8,817 nucleotides of DNA, taken from positions 1 through 8,817 of the forward strand of contig CAIKHC010000006.1 of assembly GCA_903827085.1 (NCBI GenBank), read 5' to 3'. The position numbers and the translations under genes are program-made. Shown here one piece after another: positions 6,057 to 8,817 of the stretch (position 1 is its first letter; every line of letters starts with the position of its first letter). Under the pieces are notes generated by a model. The model saw only the letters and a program-made list of their open reading frames with translations, was not told where the DNA came from and did not search any database. The DNA is from an uncultured Candidatus Nemicrothrix sp. GTDB lineage: Bacteria > Actinomycetota > Acidimicrobiia > Acidimicrobiales > Acidimicrobilacustridaceae.

Positions 6057-8817
6057 GCGATGCTCCTTTCGAGATCATCGTCAGTGTCGGTGAGGAGTTC
6101 ATCGGTGCGCAGACCCAGCGCCGTTTGCAACTGCGTGGAATCGAGATCGCCAAGCGAACTGGATTTAGGAAGCACGAGGTCGGCGATATGACGTTTGCCA
6201 GCAACGACCTCTTCGACACGCTCATCGACGGTGCCAGGGCACATGAGACGATGAGCGATCACGGTTTTGTCCTGACCAATACGCCAAGCGCGATCGCGAG
6301 CCTGATCTTCCACCGCAGGGTTCCACCAACGGTCGTACAAGATGACGTGGTTGGCGTTGGTGAGGTTGAGCCCGGTGCCGCCCGCCTTGAGTGACAGCAC
6401 GAGGGTGCCGGGGCCTTCAAGCGCCTGGAAGTCGGCAACAAGTTGATCGCGTGCACCGCGGGATTGACCGCCGTGGTAGCAACCAACAGGCGTATCGAAA
6501 CGCGTGGAGAGGTGCTCTGCGAGTTTCTGTCCCCACTCGGCGAAGTGTGTGAACACAAGAGCTCGTTCGCCGGCGGCGTAGACCTGCTCGATGATTTCTT
6601 CGAGGCGGGCGAGTTTGCCAGAACGGCCATCGAGTGGTCCGTCGTCGTGGCGGTAGGCCACAGGGTGATTACAGATCTGCTTGAGTGCAGTGATCGCAGC
6701 GAGGATGCGGCCATTGCGATTGTCGGCGCCCGATTCGAGGGCAGTGCCAGTGACGAGACTGTCGAGCACTGCTTGGTAAAGACCGATTTGTTCGGGAGTC
6801 ATCGAACAGTGATCGAGTTCGTCGATGCGGTCGGGAAGTTCGGCGGCAATTGCAGGTTCTGACTTTGTGCGACGGAAGACGAGGATGCCGTTGAGCGCGC
6901 GCAGTGCGGTTTCGCCTTGATCGCGCCCGGTCGTACCCGTTGCAGAAAGTTGCGCAATGAAATGGGGACGAGGGCCAACGAGACCAGGATTGGTGAAATC
7001 GAGGATGGCCCAAAGGTCGCCGAGTCCGTTTTCAATTGGCGTTCCCGTAAGCGCGAGTCGTGACGACGCGTTGAGGCGACGCAATTGCTGAGCAGTTTCG
7101 TTGGCAGGGTTCTTGATGGCCTGTGCTTCATCGAGAACGATGCGGCCCCACGAGATCTTTTCGAGTGCTTCGATGTCGCGAACTGCGGTGCCGTAGGTGG
7201 TGATGACGACATCGGCTCGTTCGACTTCGGCGGCGATGTCCTTGTGGTCAGAGCGACCCGCGCCGTGATGAACAACGACAGAAAGCTCAGGAGTGAAACG
7301 ACGAGCTTCTGCTGCCCAGTTGCCGACAACCGCAGGCGGTGCAATAACCAACGACGGTGCGTCGCTGATGCTGTCGACAAGGTGAGCGAGGATCGTTGGT
7401 GTCTTGCCAAGACCCATATCGAGCGCGAGACAGCCGCCAAGGTTGGTGGTGTCGAGGAACTTGAGCCATGCAAGCGCGTCGGCCTGGTAGCTGCGCAGTT
7501 CGCCCTTGAAGCCGTCAGGGTTCGAGGCGGGCGCAAGCGAGGCGGTAGAAGCCTTGGCCATGAGATCGGCGGCCCAACCGGAACCGTCGATCGAGACGCC
7601 TCCAGCGAGCGGCGAACCATCGAGCCCGAGTGCTTGGCGCAGCATTTCTGCGCCTGTCATTTGCGGCTTCTTTGCGCGTTCGGCGAGCGCTTGCGCGGCA
7701 GCAGCAAGATCGGCGTGATCGAGTGCTACCCAGCGGCCGTTTGCTCGAACAAGCGGACGTGCTTCTTTGGCCAAGCGCGCGATGTCGGCAGCGGTGAGTT
7801 CGATGTCGTCGAATACTGCGGTCCAGCTGACGTTCGCGAGTTGGTGCGCGCCGACCGAAGTTTCACCGTTGGATTCGGCGAAGATGCGAAGTGACGGTGT
7901 GGGCTTGCGGCGTGACAACGCAGGCACGCGCATTTCAAAACCGGCATCGGCAAGAACGAGTCCGATCTTGGACATCAATTCCCATGCTTCTTCTTGGCTC
8001 AGAACGACTTCGCCGCGTCGAAGGCTTCCTGGACGCAGGAGCGGCGGATAAAGACGTTCAAGTCGAACAAGATTGCCTTCGAGTTCGCGGCGCTGATTAC
8101 CGGCGTTCACGAGGGCAACTTCGACAGGAACGAGTTGTTCAGCCTTTCCCGGTGCAAAGACTGCGAGATGCCAAGCATCACCAGAATCGGGTGGGTTGAG
8201 TTGAACGATAAGTGGTCGGTAGTTGCGCGACATGACTGGGGTCGCCCAACGTTCGAGTGCGTTGGTGAGTTCGCCAGCAAGACCTGCGGGAATGTCGAAT
8301 GGGGCTCCGTCGAGTCGAGAGAGGAACGATTCGGCTGCTGCTGCGATGGTCTTGGGATCGTCGGGAACGGCAGGAACTTCGACGCGTCGTGCGGCGTCGT
8401 GACAGATGACGTCGACAACTTCGCCGAGAACCGAACGGGCCATGGTGCCGCCGTCGACCGAGGGCGAAAGTGCAGCGACAGCGCCCGGCATGGCATCGCC
8501 AATGATGCGAAGGCGATCGGCATCGATAAGTGCGGGCTGCCATGTGACACCGAAGGCACTTCGGTTTTGGTTACGTCGGCCTGTGCGTGACCGTCGGAGC
8601 GTTGGGGTCATTGCTCCACGAGCAGCAAGCGACACCGCCCACGCAGCGACGATTGAAAGCCAACGGGCTGAGGGGCCGATTTCGTCTTCAGGTGGATCGG
8701 AAGAAAGGGCGAGGAGCCAGCCGAGAACATCGCTGGTGTTGGCTTCGAGCGCAACGGTCTTCTCTCCGCTGGGAAGCGTGACCGGTGAACGTCCACCCCA
8801 CATTTCTGGCGCGTCTG
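6053..8817 (-). CDS. SNF2 family DEAD/DEAH-box helicase (5' end outside the window)
   Basis: Swi2/Snf2-type superfamily 2 ATPase, expected to translocate on double-stranded DNA and remodel protein-DNA complexes. The frame is open to the right edge. Residue numbers here count from the ATG at 8803, probably internal since no ribosome binding site precedes it. A bacterial SNF2-associated region (about 265-385) precedes the motor. Motor motifs: DMGLGKT (462-468, Walker A), LVIAPPAVVGNW (485-496, Ia), VLDEAQ (556-561, Walker B as DEAQ), LTGTPIEN (585-592, III), KAGGTGLNLT (806-815, V) and QARDRAWRIGQ (834-844, VI with its arginines). All key residues are present, so the ATPase should be active. 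No SWIM zinc finger is seen in the visible part; it could lie upstream or in a separate gene. The C-terminus overlaps the next gene by 4 bp. The exact client is unknown; replication, repair and transcription roles are all possible. Confidence 0.92.
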   Translation of the reverse strand, partial: DAPEMWGGRSPVTLPSGEKTVALEANTSDVLGWLLALSSDPPEDEIGPSARWLSIVAAWAVSLAARGAMTPTLRRSRTGRRNQNRSAFGVTWQPALIDADRLRIIGDAMPGAVAALSPSVDGGTMARSVLGEVVDVICHDAARRVEVPAVPDDPKTIAAAAESFLSRLDGAPFDIPAGLAGELTNALERWATPVMSRNYRPLIVQLNPPDSGDAWHLAVFAPGKAEQLVPVEVALVNAGNQRRELEGNLVRLERLYPPLLRPGSLRRGEVVLSQEEAWELMSKIGLVLADAGFEMRVPALSRRKPTPSLRIFAESNGETSVGAHQLANVSWTAVFDDIELTAADIARLAKEARPLVRANGRWVALDHADLAAAAQALAERAKKPQMTGAEMLRQALGLDGSPLAGGVSIDGSGWAADLMAKASTASLAPASNPDGFKGELRSYQADALAWLKFLDTTNLGGCLALDMGLGKTPTILAHLVDSISDAPSLVIAPPAVVGNWAAEARRFTPELSVVVHHGAGRSDHKDIAAEVERADVVITTYGTAVRDIEALEKISWGRIVLDEAQAIKNPANETAQQLRRLNASSRLALTGTPIENGLGDLWAILDFTNPGLVGPRPHFIAQLSATGTTGRDQGETALRALNGILVFRRTKSEPAIAAELPDRIDELDHCSMTPEQIGLYQAVLDSLVTGTALESGADNRNGRILAAITALKQICNHPVAYRHDDGPLDGRSGKLARLEEIIEQVYAAGERALVFTHFAEWGQKLAEHLSTRFDTPVGCYHGGQSRGARDQLVADFQALEGPGTLVLSLKAGGTGLNLTNANHVILYDRWWNPAVEDQARDRAWRIGQDKTVIAHRLMCPGTVDERVEEVVAGKRHIADLVLPKSSSLGDLDSTQLQTALGLRTDELLTDTDDDLERSIA
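6063..6069 (-). promoter_or_regulatory. Ribosome binding site of the 95-residue protein, inside the helicase gene
   Basis: AAAGGAG with 6 nt to the ATG at 6056, formed by the codons for Glu-Arg-Ser near the helicase C-terminus. It is the best match to the Shine-Dalgarno consensus in the window and supports translation of the small overlapping gene. Confidence 0.75.

Noticed and set aside
6799..7894. Long open frames (about 270 residues) on both strands inside the SNF2 gene
   Set aside because: Shadows of a GC-biased coding sequence; the helicase frame carries all conserved motifs.

Overview
The window looks like chromosomal DNA of an actinobacterium. A lineage near Acidimicrobiia is my guess, but nothing here proves it. 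The pointers are a GuaB1-type IMP dehydrogenase-related protein, an actinobacterial-style SNF2 helicase with a small partner gene, -10 boxes of the TAnnnT type set 7-8 nt before start codons that lack a Shine-Dalgarno, and a non-coding RNA whose hairpin loops carry six cytosines (the 6C RNA class, known from actinomycetes). Base composition is moderately GC-rich by eye and even throughout. I see no mobile element, phage gene, CRISPR array, rRNA or tRNA.

Layout. Homospermidine synthase (138-1595, +) converges with acetolactate decarboxylase (2393-1596, -); their stop codons touch with no base between. A 109-bp divergent intergenic region (2394-2502) with a perfect inverted repeat separates the decarboxylase from a two-gene unit on the + strand: an RNase Z-like metallo-beta-lactamase-fold hydrolase (2503-3324) and a dienelactone hydrolase family protein (3361-4080). 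From the right edge a minus-strand unit runs leftward: SNF2 family helicase (8817-6053, 5' end cut by the window), a 95-residue uncharacterised protein that overlaps it by ATGA (6056-5769), and, 21 bp further on, the GuaB1-type GMP reductase (5747-4308), which also seems to have its own promoter.

The most interesting part is the 227-bp gap between the convergent dienelactone hydrolase and guaB1 (4081-4307). Read on the minus strand it holds three consecutive stem-loops (4215-4184, 4180-4150, 4144-4114). Each has about 11 base pairs with one small bulge and a loop of (A)UCCCCCC. The stems differ in sequence but keep their pairing, while the loops are nearly identical. A TACTAT -10 box places transcription start about 2 nt before the first hairpin, and the third hairpin is followed by a U-rich tail, so it doubles as the terminator. 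This is a convincing 6C-type small RNA of about 113 nt, apparently with three C6 loops where the class was described with two. Its first two loops can pair over 8 nt with the G-rich ribosome binding site of the neighbouring dienelactone hydrolase gene.

The protein genes suggest polyamine synthesis (homospermidine), acetoin formation from acetolactate, hydrolysis of ester or lactone-type small molecules, purine salvage (GMP to IMP) and DNA remodelling or repair. They do not form one pathway; adjacency supports functional links only for the metallo-hydrolase/dienelactone hydrolase pair and the helicase/95-residue protein pair.
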